Of a stretch of 64,000 bases of DNA, positions 12,571 through 22,266 are shown in pieces. The position numbers were made by a program, and so were the translations under genes. The stretch spans positions 364,738,687 to 364,802,686 of the forward strand of contig JAUMIR010000001.1 of NCBI GenBank assembly GCA_030847615.1. Reading direction: 5' to 3'. Origin of the DNA: Gambelia wislizenii (taxonomy: Eukaryota > Chordata > Lepidosauria > Squamata > Crotaphytidae). Under the pieces are notes generated by a model that saw only the letters and a program-made list of their open reading frames with translations, had not been told where the DNA came from and ran no database searches. Within the stretch, counting starts at the first letter, position 1, and each line of letters opens with the position of its first letter.

Positions 12571-13312
12571 GGATTTATTTATTTGCTAGTTTAATTCATT
12601 TATACCTGACCTTTCTCCCAACAATGGGACTCACGGTGGCTTACGACATATTAAAAACAATACAGATTAAAAAACACAAAAATTTCAATAAAAAGTATGA
12701 CTAGAAAAGTTATTTGAAAGACAATTAAATTAAAGCCATTAAAATTAAAATGACTATATACATGTCAGCACGGCATATCACTGAAAGCCCATCTCAGTCA
12801 CTTTGTAAAAGCCTGTCAGCTTAAGAATGATTTGACTTGCTGGTGGAAGGAGAGCAAGGAGTAAGGAGCCATCCTAGCCTCCCAAAGTAGGGCATTCCAA
12901 AGTCTGGGAGCAGCCACTAAGAAGGCCCTCTCCCTTGCTCCCAGCAAAGGCGACTGAAAAGGTGGTAGAACTGACAGAAGGCCCTCTCGTGAAGATCATA
13001 TAGCTCTTATAGGCATGTAAAGGGAGATATGTCCCTTCAAATTAGCCTGGTATAGCCAAGCTGTATAGGTCATCACCAGCACTTTGAATTGTGGTAGGGT
13101 CTCCTTCCTTGGAGGTCTTTAAACAGAAGCTGGATGGCCATCTGTCAGGGATGCTTTGATCGTGATTTCCTGCATGGCAGGAGGTTGGAGTGGATGGCCC
13201 TTGTGGTCTCTTCAACTCTACAATTCTATGATTCTATGATTGTATGTCCTGAAATGAACTGGCAGCCAGTGGAGCTGTTCATGAAGACATTATAGAAAAC
13301 CAAAAGGACAAA
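12571..13312 (-). mobile_element. LINE 3' region, minus strand
   Basis: On the minus strand it ends in a block of the form CCACCGTGAGTCCCATTG followed by an AT-rich AAATAAATAAAT tail at about 12572-12640. This is the architecture of L2-like and R4-like LINE tails of reptiles. The upstream part (12800-13090) is GC-richer and has the look of an old 3' UTR or ORF end, with many changes. A CR1 3' end is inserted at about 13093-13246, and the sequence resumes with 'ACTGGCAGCCAGTGGAGCTG' at 13259. The exact LINE clade is uncertain. Confidence 0.5.
13093..13246 (+). repeat. CR1 LINE 3' end
   Basis: It contains the CR1 3' UTR blocks GGAGGTCTTTAAACAGA, CTGGATGGCCATCTGTC and TGGCCCTTGTGGTCTCTTC, and ends in the diagnostic repeated ATTCTATG octamer. 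It is only 150 bp long, nested in another LINE 3' region. Confidence 0.85.
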
Positions 13313-13315
13313 CAC

Positions 13316-13815
13316 CTAGTTATGTTGAAGAGCAAATCTAGTTTGTAGTTGGGTGATGAGTCCTCCCACCATCAGAAGTAAAGGAGATGGTAATGGAAAA
13401 CAAGGCCTACCTATCTGGCCCACCCATCTTTGGAGCTTCCTTTTCCAGGGAAGGCTGGTAGGGTGGTGGTGGTGAATTAAATCAGTGGAAATTTTAAAGG
13501 CCCTCTCCAAAGTGCCAAACCTATTTGTGAGGATAGTTTTGCTCTCTCCTAAGCAACCAAAGTGCAATGCCAAAGAATGACTTTGTGTTTATGTGCTGTA
13601 GGGCATGGAATTACTTCAAGAATGTACCTTAGAAATATAGCCCACCAACTATTGATATAATATAACTGATGTGGGTGTCGTGGATTTTGTTTTCAAATTC
13701 TTTTTCTGGCTTGTGGAAACAGCTGCCTTTATAGAACATCCCTATTTCATTTCCTCAGATTCAGAACTGGAGCAATCTTCCTTTCTGTCTCTTTCTCTCC
13801 CTGTGTGTGTTTTAA
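13316..13815. other. Non-coding, nothing recognised
   Basis: No exon or repeat family supported. There is a short TGTGTGTG run at about 13802-13810. Confidence 0.4.
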
Positions 13816-14337
13816 TTAATAAAATCCAGAAATAATTTCCACAACCAAACAAAGATTTTTGGACTCTAGTGAGTCAGGATTAGTGTTCTGCAACAGTGGG
13901 GAAGATGCATTATAATTAAGTCTGCACCCTCCAGCAGGTCTCTGCTGGAGGTACCAGCAGTGTTTGGCAAAACCTGGTTTGTAATCATCTGAGCTTCTGG
14001 CTGAATAGCTTGGCTGGTAAGGAAGCAAAGTCTGTGTGTTTCTATGGCTCCCACTCAGCAGGAGCTCACAGGGTATCAGGGAATACAGGTCCAATGTGTC
14101 TCTTTTGTCCTTCAGCCATTTATTTAATTTCAAAAAAACAGATTTGAGAATTTTGTAGTGTTCAGACAGGAGATAAGGAGTTAAGAGATTTCCAGGAATG
14201 TTGTGGCATTGCCTCTCAAAAAGGAAAGGGACATATGTAGGGTTACAGCTCAGGCACAGCCATTTTACGTTTCCTGATACAGCAGGAGAGAAGGCCACAG
14301 TCACTTCTCCTGCCAATTCCACTTTTGGATTGGCCAA
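13816..14337 (-). CDS. Unrecognised 173-codon ORF, probably not a gene
   Basis: An open frame of 173 codons on the minus strand, the longest outside the recognised transposon ORFs. The predicted product has scattered Cys residues (a CLSC pair near residue 28), no signal peptide, no clear membrane segment and no domain I recognise. It starts at an ATG, with an AT-rich sequence after its stop that includes ATTAATTAAAA. A pair of convergent TCCAGCAG/CTGCTGGA blocks near 13931-13953 forms a small hairpin inside it. It could be an LTR- or repeat-derived frame or pure chance; at this base composition an ORF of this length is unusual but not decisive. No splice context was identified. Confidence 0.2.
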   Translation of the reverse strand: MANPKVELAGEVTVAFSPAVSGNVKWLCLSCNPTYVPFLFERQCHNIPGNLLTPYLLSEHYKILKSVFLKLNKWLKDKRDTLDLYSLIPCELLLSGSHRNTQTLLPYQPSYSARSSDDYKPGFAKHCWYLQQRPAGGCRLNYNASSPLLQNTNPDSLESKNLCLVVEIISGFY

Positions 14338-14512
14338 CTGCTGCCTTTCTTTTTACCTGATGGGGGTGAGCAGGAATCTCAATATGATTCACAGCAAACA
14401 AGGAACAGGCAGATGACAGAAATCAGAGAGTGAAGGAATATAAGAAGAGTCTTCTGTTTCAGATGGAGATTCAAAGGTCCATATCCAGTAATGTTGGGGG
14501 AACATGCCCATT

Positions 14513-14758
14513 TTGGTTTGTTGTTGCTGTGTGGCTTCAAGTCATTTCTGACTTACGGTGACCCTAAGACAAACCAGCACAAGAGTTTCTTGGTAAGATT
14601 TGTTCAGAGTGGGTTTACCATTGCCTTCCTCTGAGGCTGAGAGAGTATAACTTGCTCAAGGTCATCCAATAATTTTCCTTGGCTGAGCAGGGATTCAAAC
14701 TATGGTCTCCCTGGGTCCTGGTACAACACTCAAATTGCTACACCACGTTGTCTCTCCT
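14513..14758 (-). repeat. Sauria-type SINE, minus strand
   Basis: On the minus strand: a tRNA-like head with B-box GTTTGAATCC (complement at 14691-14700), then the body block 'CAGAGGAAGGCAATGGTAAA', the 'CAAATCTTACCAAGAAA' block and the 3' block 'AGTCAGAAATGACTTGAAG', ending in a short CAACAACA tail. This is the Sauria/ACA SINE architecture, whose 3' end is shared with BovB LINEs. The copy is near full-length but mutated. Confidence 0.85.
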
Positions 14759-14891
14759 CCCACATTTGCATTTTTAAGAGAACAAACTTGAGTTCTTTCT
14801 GTCACAGACATGAATTTTTTTTTGCAGTTTTTGGCACTCTGAAACAACATTCTCTACTATCTGCACTAGCCAAATTCAATAAGTAAATGTG

Positions 14892-15122
14892 TTCCAGTGT
14901 GGTGTAGTGGCTTGAGCATTGGACTATGGCTCTGTAGACCACGGTTTGAATCCCTGCTTGGTCACAGAAACTCCCTGGGTGCTTGGGCAAGTCATAGTCT
15001 CTCATTTTCAGAGGAAGGCAAAGTTAAAACCCCTCTGAACAAATCTTGCCAAGAAAACCCTATGATAGGTTTGTCTTAGGGTCGGTATAAGCTAGAATCT
15101 ACTTGAAGGTATGCAACACACT
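14892..15122 (+). repeat. Sauria-type SINE, plus strand
   Basis: A full-length copy in the plus orientation. The A-box-like TGGTGTAGTGGCTTG lies at 14899-14913 and the B-box GGTTTGAATCC at 14943-14953. They are followed by the 'TGGGCAAGTCA' block, the 'CAGAGGAAGGCAAAG' block, 'AACAAATCTTGCCAAGAAAA' and 'TACTTGAAGGTATGCAACA'. It lies 134 bp from the minus-strand copy, forming an inverted, head-to-head pair. Confidence 0.9.
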
Positions 15123-15257
15123 CAGGTGTTCACAGCATGGTGAGGACTGTGTTGTACTTGCCTGTTCTACAGATATTAAAGAACTTCTCAAGGATAAACA
15201 ATGTTTATCTGCACGTATTCAAAAAGTCAAAGGCTTTCACACAGGCATCTGTAGATT

Positions 15258-15291
15258 TTCCTTTGTTTGTTTGTTTGTTTGTTTGTTTTCA
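15258..15291 (+). repeat. (TTTG)n microsatellite
   Basis: About seven TTTG units, directly next to the palindromic Penelope-like end, on its left. Confidence 0.9.
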
Positions 15292-15452
15292 GGCTGTGAG
15301 GCCGTATTCTGGAATTGTCTCTTTCTGATATTTTGCCTGCATCTGTGGTTGGCATCCTCAGAGAATCCTCCTTTCTGAGGATGCCAGCCACAGATGCAGG
15401 CGAAATGTCAGAAAGAAACTATTCCAGAACATGGCCTCACAGCCCACCCACC
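15289..15452. mobile_element. Palindromic Penelope-like terminus
   Basis: Two inverted copies of one end meet near 15365. The left arm begins 'GGCTGTGAGGCCGTATTCTG'; the right arm ends with CCAGAACATGGCCTCACAG. The plus-oriented half reads CTGAGGA (15375-15381), then GATGCCAGCCACAGATGCAG, then GGCGAAATGTCAG, with GAAA at 15402-15405. The layout CTGANGA-stem-GAAA recalls the hammerhead motifs carried by Penelope-like elements; CTGAGGA departs from the active consensus CTGATGA. The same end occurs once, minus strand, at 54.2 kb. The element class is inferred from this recurrent reptile repeat. Confidence 0.6.
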
Positions 15453-15577
15453 CCCCAAAAACCAAAAGAAAATCTATGTATTCAAAAAGGTTTGGCTGCA
15501 GGTCTTGCAATGCTACCCTAAAGTAGCACTTACATGGTGGAATATAATGTTAATTCAAAAACCAGAAGATTATCTGG
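15453..15577. other. Non-coding spacer
   Basis: Nothing recognised between the palindromic repeat and the next MITE. Confidence 0.4.
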
Positions 15578-15580
15578 TTA

Positions 15581-16191
15581 GGAGATTATCAGATGAGCAT
15601 GTAAAATTTTTCTTTTAGCACTATACTTTACAGCGTAAGTATCCTGCCATAATAACACTTCTTTTTGCACTCTGGTGTAATCACAAGACATAGATACCCC
15701 TGAATTCTGGCAATACGATCACTCGCACTGTTACTTCCGCATTTTTGCATGGGCGAGATTTCAGCGGTTCTCGTGAGAAGATGCAAGCACATTTAGAAGT
15801 CCCAAAACACCTAAATTGCCAAACAAAACGAACACACAAGCACTGAAACACACTTGGAAACTTGCAAGCAAGATGGAGGGGGGGGTTTGATAAAAAGATC
15901 GTATAGTACCTAGTTTTTGCGTGCTCACCCGGAAGTGTTCTGGCAGAGACAGCCCATTGACACTGCAATCACACCAGCAGAACCAGGCACAGTTTCACAC
16001 ACAAGCACTACCATGACAAAAACACCTTCGGTGCTTAATTGGCGGCTTCTGCCCACTAATAAAAATAACACCCTCTTGACAGCAGCAGAATGCTTACAGA
16101 ATGCTGGGGCACGACATCTTATGATAGGTATGCCCTTTTGCAGTCTCATTTCAATGTTATAATGCTGTATTTGCTGTGTCTGATAATCTCC
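15581..16191. mobile_element. Inverted-repeat DNA element, TTA duplication
   Basis: A 611-bp element. The left end GGAGATTATCAGA is mirrored by TCTGATAATCTCC at the right. It is flanked on both sides by TTA (15578-15580 and 16192-16194), a 3-bp target duplication of the kind known for PIF/Harbinger transposons. The interior is not palindromic and shares order and wording with the element at 21126: a 'GAGAAGA' block, an A/C-rich ACACACAAGCAC block and 'CATTGACACTGCA'. No transposase domain was seen; the short open frames are not convincing. Its CpG content is high relative to the surroundings. Confidence 0.85.
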
Positions 16192-16359
16192 TTAGAGTGA
16201 AGCACTCTAAGCTCTAGGCCTAGATGGATGAATCTAGTGGTTTCCATTTCTCTCAAACTCAATTTCTTTCAACACGGAATATAAGGAAATGTGTGAATTT
16301 TGGTAAATTCAAAAGTGAAGAAAGGTGGGGCATAAATTCAATGCATAAATCATTATAGA

Positions 16360-16407
16360 AGAAGGAAGGAAGGAAGGAAGGAAGGAAGGAAGGAAGGAAG
16401 GAAGGAA
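16360..16407 (+). repeat. (GAAG)n microsatellite
   Basis: About eleven uninterrupted GAAG/AAGG units. Confidence 0.95.
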
Positions 16408-16819
16408 TCCATCTAGCCAACCAGCCAGAAGGGGAACTCCCATCAGATTTCAACAGTGCCTATCCTGGAGAGCAGATGATGGATGCTTTAACTTCTTGGA
16501 GATCTGCACATTCTTTACCCTTGGTTTTGATAGGTGCCCCCCATCTCTGTGTATGGGTGGATCATGTGAAGAGGGCCTGGGTATTAACTGCATTAAAAAA
16601 ATATTTTTATTAAGAATTTTCCAATACATTAAAAGAAAGAGAAAAAGACAAAAAGAAAAAGCCACAAAGGATAAGAAAAAAGGAAATATTTTACATTGAC
16701 TTTTGACTTTCCTAATGATGGTGATACATCTTACTATACAGAATAACTTCTCCAGTTATAGTACTACTCATACACTTTTCCAACCCCTAGCAATGATCAA
16801 AACCCACAGTTAACATTTA

Positions 16820-16916
16820 AAGACCTTGCCATGTTAGTCTGGAATATCAGTATCTTGTAGCACCTTTGAGACTGAGAGAAAGAAACTGTAGTATGAGCTT
16901 TCATAGAGCTTTACCA
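16820..16916 (-). mobile_element. Penelope-like end remnant
   Basis: The minus strand reads 'GAAAGCTCATACTACAG', 'AGTCTCAAAGGTGCTACAAG', the same repeat end as at 5642-5745 (AAGGTGC block). The CTGATGA core is not visible, so it is more decayed or truncated. Confidence 0.55.
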
Positions 16917-17459
16917 GACTTGCCAAATATGGCATCATAATGGACTTCTGGTAGCATGGCGGTACAAAAAGCTGTTTGGTAAGATCATGGCTGCCAAACA
17001 GTAGAGCTTCTCAGACCAGGATCAAAGAAAACCAACAAATTCTGATCCTAATTGGTTCCCCTGATAAAGGGAATACAGAAGAGGCTCGTGGGGACCGAGT
17101 TCCAGCACCCAGCAGAGGAAGAAATCCTCTTTTAGGGGATCGAACCAATGTGGATGGGAGCTGAAGGGTCAAGAGCCTTCCCATGGCTGAGAATCATAGC
17201 TGACTGGATCAGCATTAGTACTTCCACCTACCCCTTTCAAACTTAAAACACTAAGTTTAAAAAATCTACCAATCTGTAAGCTACCTACAAATAGAGGGTT
17301 TTACCAGTAGAGAAATAGAACTTGACTGTAAAGTATTTGGAAGAGGGGAAACCATAAAGCTTTGAAGTATTAATTATTAAGTGAAGTTTTATACAAGGAA
17401 TGGGGAGTGTCAAAAAGAGAAACAAAAGAGAAACAATATAAATAACCGGAATTAAGAGA

Positions 17460-18180
17460 AATTAAATCACACTGATTGTATAAGCCCTAGTGGACTGAGC
17501 TGTTCCCAAGGAGACTTTCAAAGAAAGGGAGATGAGAAGTAGACAGAGAGGCAATATGGCGATAGCGAGAGTAACAAGATGGAGGAGATAGTGAAGGAAA
17601 TTTGAATAAGTATAAGGAAAGAAAGAGAGAAGGGAGGAAAAGCCAGGGCGAATACAGTACAATTTGAATTTAGGTTTCAAGGGTGAAGTGAGGAACGGGA
17701 ATGACAGAATGACAGAGACATAGAGAGGGTTGGAGTGGTGGAGTGGGTGAGGAACAAGGGATGGAGGGCAGAGGCAGTGGTGCAGTGGATAAAAAGATGG
17801 AGATTGAAGGAGGGAAGTGGCAGCATGACAGATAGAAGGGGCGAAGAGATGGAGATTGAAGGAATGGTGGACTGAACGAGGGTAGAGGAGGCTGAGAATG
17901 AAAGAGGAGAGCAGTAGAGGGACAGACAGAAGGAAGAACGATGGTGATCGAAGGAGGGATGGATTGAGCATTGGTCGACGAGTTGGAAAGGAAGGAGGAA
18001 GGTGCTAGAGTGGTGGAGTGAAGGAAAGACAATGATGGAGGTTGAGGAGGGGAGTGACGGAGCGCTGGGGTGGTGAAGTGGAATGTGAAAAAGAGAAGAG
18101 GGTTTTGGAAAGTTGAAGAGGGTTAGAGAATGTTAAAGAAGGGCTGAGAAGAGATGGTAAAGGAAGGAAACCTAAATTAA
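17460..18180 (+). repeat. Polypurine tract in L1 5' UTR
   Basis: About 700 bases in which A and G strongly dominate the plus strand, made of degenerate GGAGATTGAAGGAGGGA-like and GGTGGAGTG-like units rather than a clean tandem repeat. The long minus-strand open frames here, rich in Ser, Leu and Pro, are artefacts of the polypyrimidine complement. Confidence 0.85.
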
Positions 18181-18768
18181 TAAGGAAATATAAATATAAA
18201 TATTTCATAAATTTGCACCTGGAACAGGGGAAAAGCTGGGCTACTAAGATATTTCAATACGTTTTTCTGGAAACAATATATATAATCTTTTTTTCCTTTC
18301 TTTTTCTCTAGACAAATAATTAATGTGGTGAATGGGTGACAATTAATATTAGTTATTTTCAGATATTATTGAACTGAAATGTGCTTATTAGAAATCTTAG
18401 CTTATTATTAGGAAAACTGATAACATTAGATAATCAAAAGAAAAGAACTTTGTCTGACTTATTGGTATTGCTATGTTTAATGGAATAGAGTGTTAAGACA
18501 ATAATTAATACAGCAATTGTTATAGACATTGAGATATTGAAACTTTGGAGATAATTCTGTTTGAAACAAGAAGTATCATTAATCCAAGATTTAGAAAGAT
18601 AAGAAAACAAAAAAATGAAATATTGTAGGAAAATAGAATTATAAAGAAAAATATAGAAACAAAAGAATAATAGATTTGAAACCTAAACCTATTTGGTAGA
18701 AATAAGAAATGAGAACAATAAAAATAGAACAAAATTTTGAAAGAGAAAGACATGAGGAAAAAGAAAAA

Positions 18769-19370
18769 ATGGCAACAGGCACTAGAAGAACAACACAAGC
18801 CCAAATGACACAAGCAAGAAGACCATCAATAGAAATGCCAGTTAAACCCATGGATTAAATGCAAAAATTATTAGAGGAATTTCAAAAAATGTGGCAAGAC
18901 ATCAGAAGAGATTTGAAAGATACAAGAACAGAATTCAGACAGGATTTCAAAAGAGAAATAGACAGTTTAAGACAAGCAATTGGCAAGGTAACTGAAGATG
19001 TGGAGGATTTGAAGACAAAAGTAGACTTACAAGGAAAAACGAGTGAGTTTGAAAAAACAATGAAAATCTTAACTGAAGAACAAGAAACAGAAAAAGAGAC
19101 ACATATCCTGATGGAGATTAAACAAAGATGCAAATGTTTAAAACTGAGAAGAATTCCTGAAGAACAAAATGAAGATTTATATGGAAGATTGTTACCAAAA
19201 TTAGCAGATTATATTGACCAACCCACATAGAAACTGGAAGGAGATATCGATAAACTGTTTTGAATTAATTCAGTGGTGGCAAGAAGAAATAACTTGCCAA
19301 GAGACATGGTGATCTATCTGATGAGAGAGTGGAAGAGAGACATAATTTTTACAAACAAACGATTTAAACC
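18769..19370 (+). pseudogene. L1 ORF1 protein, broken
   Basis: ORF1p is the RNA-binding, trimer-forming chaperone of L1 particles. The frame opens at ATG 18769 ('MATGTRRTTQ...'), is cut by an in-frame TAA at 18856-18858, and continues from ATG 18859 for 123 codons. This segment is a charged heptad-rich coiled coil (residues about 1-95), then 'LKLRRIPEEQNEDLYGRL', which matches the start of the L1 RRM-like domain. After 19230 the frame shifts, yet the block 'ARRNNLPRDMVIYLMREWKR' typical of the later RRM/CTD region is readable at about 19275-19335. So one stop and at least one indel separate it from a working gene. The coiled coil and the RRM-type blocks are seen directly; the family call is by recognition. 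Confidence 0.75.
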
Positions 19371-19390
19371 ATTTTGGGAGCTGAAATGGC

Positions 19391-19510
19391 TGAATGTTGT
19401 AAGTACAATTCAGTCCAGATTTGGGGTTTTGGCCCAGCACTGTCTGGACTGATCACCCCCAAGATGCCCCCAAAATGTTTTATTAGGCTCATGTAGACAA
19501 GTCCATAGTA
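19391..19510. repeat. Possible MITE end remnant
   Basis: It ends 'CATGTAGACAAGTCC' (about 19489-19503), similar to the right termini of the GGGCTTGTCTA-type elements. A left partner was not found. Confidence 0.35.
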
Positions 19511-19764
19511 ATAACTAATTATTTCACCCTTTTCCACAATTTTAAAACCTGATTTTTCCACCAATTGTATTTGATCCTTTTTTCTCATATTTTTTGTTAA
19601 CATCGTCATCTTTTGCCTGTTTTGCATTTTGGGAGAGCATGGCTCACACCCTTACCCTACCCGGAAGCTTCCTAGCAGACTGATTTTATGCAGACTTACT
19701 TGTGCCCATTGATTACACAGGATCTAGTTTTCCATAGTGTTGCCCAAGTATGGGCTGGACCCAA
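19511..19764. other. Non-coding spacer
   Basis: Nothing recognised. Confidence 0.4.
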
Positions 19765-19850
19765 CTTACTGCAAATAATAATATTATTATTATTACCCCG
19801 CCCCTCTGCTAAAAACAATCAGGGTGGCTTCCAACAATTAAAACATTGTA
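19765..19850 (-). repeat. L2-type LINE 3' end
   Basis: On the minus strand: 'GCCACCCTGATTG', 'AGAGGGGCGGGG', then an (ATA)n/(ATT)n tail at about 19770-19793. The same terminus as at 3998-4112 and 53.6 kb. Confidence 0.8.
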
Positions 19851-21121
19851 ATAACTACTAAAAGCACCATCCACCCCCACCCTTCCCCATAAAAAGACAT
19901 GCTGTAAAAAGAAAATGTTGTAAGGGCAAGAGGTGGTACACATATTTTGTAGTCTGTCCTGTGCCTTTTGTATAAAACTGGAAAGAAATATAGCCGTCTT
20001 GCATACATTTAAGACAATATATTTTAAACCCAGTCATTGGAGAACTGGGCCCCATTCCTTGAACAGAGCTCTCTCTCAGTGCACAGTGGTGACATATCTT
20101 CCAGTTACCTCAGAATGGCATTTCTAATGCTCTCTTTCACATCCTTCTAACAAAGAGCTGTCAGTGCTCACCACTTAAAAAACCATATGCTTAACTCCAC
20201 TGTAAGTTTGGTGCTCCACAAACCACATTTTCATTCTCCCCTCAGGGAACAGCAGTCACAAATACTTCCTTCTCAACATTACAACACATTAAGATCCAAA
20301 AATTCAGTGTTTGTGTTTCCCATTTTGGCTCCCTTAGCGCTAAGGAGATCTAGATGTTACAGAGACTTTTCAGCTTTCCAGAGGTTGAATATTAGGGTCA
20401 ATACCCTCCTCATCTTCTGTCTGGTATGAAGATTCAAATGATTCATTCCTTTCTCTAATCAAATGTTTCTGTGTTGTTTTCTGAAACCCTTCACTTGTCG
20501 TCTTCATTTTATATCAATGTATTTCACTCTGTCACTCTATTTAGGCTTCACCTGTCAAAGTACATGAACTGATTTTCCTTATGATAGCCAATGATGGTTT
20601 CCAAGCCTCCATTGACTAAGTATTTAGCAAGTGCATGTCTGCAGTGCCTTTACCATGGAAACCAGCAGGGCTCTTTTCACATTCTCATGACACACTGAAG
20701 AGACAGGCCAAGACTGACAAGCCTTGACCAGGTTGCCTGCCCTCCAACGAAACCATGTTCTCTCCAACAGAATTCATAACTTTCACATGTGGGTGGCGGC
20801 TGGCTTGCTTTTAGGGTTGAAGAGATGAAACCCCATTATATTTGGGTTTTCCATGGGGTTCCATGTACCAAAGCAAAGGTTTCATCCAATGCTGGCCCTT
20901 TGGTGGTTCTTTCATCCGGCATCAACAGAACAAGGAGAGAGCTGATTTTTACTGATGTCATCCCCATGTCCATTCCCATGTTGCTTTTATTGCCTTTGTA
21001 TGGAACTTGGATTCTATTTCATAACCAACTTCAGTGTAGAGAAAGTATTTATTATAGAAATTGCATGTACCTGGCAGATACAAAAGAGTGGGGTCTGTTG
21101 GTTATGGCTACAGGACTCAGA
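19851..21121. other. Non-coding, apparently unique DNA
   Basis: A 120-codon open frame at 20789-21151 runs into the next element and has no recognisable domain. Nothing else is supported. Confidence 0.45.
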
Positions 21122-21125
21122 TATA

Positions 21126-21703
21126 GGACTTTATCAGACCTCCTCCATTAATGTTCTTTTGCCAGCATAAATTGTGGCAGTTTTATGCTGGCAAAAGAAC
21201 CCACCCTACGAGACCTACATTTGCAAGTGTAAAAGAGGCATCCCCAGCAGTAACAGAGCACAAATGGAGCTCCATTTACTCTGGGGTTGAGATCTCACTG
21301 ATTTTCGCGAGAAGACGCTAACACAGGAAATTCAAAAATTAAAGTAAAATAAATACACAAAAAGTTCACACAAGCACAAAAACACACTTCAAAAGTCCCA
21401 AGTACACTGAGTGTGTGCGTGTCATAAAAAGAACGTCCCCTACATGGCTGTCGCAATCATAACCCAAAGTGTTTGCCCATTGACACTGCATTCACATGAG
21501 CGCAATGGTGCAAGGATTCAAACACCAGCAATGCTGGCAAAAAAGTGGAAGAGGAGATCTATTGACAGCTTGGCCCGTCAATAAAAAAGTATGCCTCACT
21601 TACATGACATGATCGCGAAAGGACAACGTTGTCTGGTATGTGCACCCTTTCGTGATCATTAGGCATCCTTATAGTGCCATATTTGCCTGGGCTGATAAAG
21701 TCC
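21126..21703. mobile_element. Inverted-repeat DNA element
   Basis: A 578-bp element with ends GGACTTTATCAGAC and GGCTGATAAAGTCC. Flanks are ATA and AAA, a possible 3-bp duplication with one change. Near the left end lies a strong hairpin, GTTCTTTTGCCAGCATAAA against TTTATGCTGGCAAAAGAAC (about 21152-21200). The interior is homologous to the element at 15581 (shared 'CGCGAGAAGA'-like, ACACAAGCAC and CATTGACACTGCA blocks), so these two are one family. No transposase was seen. Confidence 0.8.
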
Positions 21704-21802
21704 AAAGAATCCCTCCCCTGCCCCTTTGCTATTCTTTCATCAACAAAGACTATTTTCTTCCTTCAGACTTTTAGCGCTCAACGCTTTTTAAATAAAGGGC
21801 TT

Positions 21803-21882
21803 ATAGAATAATAGAATCATAGATTTGGAAGAGACCACAAAGCCATCCAGTTCAGCCACCTGCCGTGCAGGAATACACTTCT
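21803..21882 (-). repeat. CR1 LINE 3' end
   Basis: The complement of the CR1 terminus: AGAATCATAGATTTGGAAGAG, CATCCAGTTCAGCC and CCGTGCAGGAATACAC blocks. A very short copy. Confidence 0.85.
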
Positions 21883-22125
21883 AAGAGAGTGCTGCATTGT
21901 TTTAATTGTACTGTTTTTACACTACTTTTTATTCTTTTTAATTGTATGTTTTAAATTGTTTTAATATTCTGAACAGTTTTATTCTATTTTAATGTTTATC
22001 TTTTTCATATGTCTAGCCATATTGTACTTGTTTTAATGTATGCACTGACTTGAGTCCTAGTTTTGCTGAAAAGGCAAGATATAACTAAAGATAGCAATAA
22101 TAATGATAATGATAATGATAACAAT
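21883..22125 (+). repeat. L2-like LINE 3' UTR and tail
   Basis: A T-rich UTR with repeated TTTTAATTGTATG/TTTTAAATTG phrases typical of L2 3' UTRs here, ending in GGCAAGATATAACTAAAGATAG and an (ATAATG)n tail at about 22086-22120. Confidence 0.6.
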
Positions 22126-22209
22126 AATCATAGAGGAGGAGGGGGGGAGTGGAAGTGAAGTATAGGGGTGTAAAGAACATTCACAAAACTTCTTACACCC
22201 CATTCAGAA

Positions 22210-22266
22210 AACGTTTAACTGCTAGATGGCCTTTGCGGTCTCTTCCAACTCTATATGATTCTATGC
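22210..22266 (+). repeat. CR1 LINE 3' end
   Basis: GATGGCCTTTGCGGTCTCTT followed by CCAACTCTATATGATTCTATG, the CR1 3' terminus. It is opposite in orientation to the CR1 end 330 bp upstream. Confidence 0.8.

Larger units (their letters stand above)
16925..19390 (+). mobile_element. L1 LINE, 5' part
   Basis: It starts with an L1-like 5' UTR motif (ACTTCTGGTAGCATGGCGG at about 16942-16961), runs through a long 5' UTR with an extreme purine-rich tract, and ends within ORF1. No ORF2, endonuclease or RT is present; sequence after 19390 is unrelated, so the element lost its 3' part. That is the reverse of the usual 5' truncation and implies a later deletion or a truncated or rearranged insertion. 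Confidence 0.65.

Noticed and set aside
14899..14953. tRNA gene
   Set aside because: The A and B boxes belong to a tRNA-derived SINE head; no complete cloverleaf.
17462..18208. Overlapping minus-strand open frames of up to 169 codons
   Set aside because: They read the polypyrimidine complement of the L1 polypurine tract; composition is Ser/Leu/Pro-dominated and two frames are open at once.
20789..21151. 120-codon plus-strand frame as an exon
   Set aside because: No domain, no convincing splice context, and its end lies inside a transposable element.
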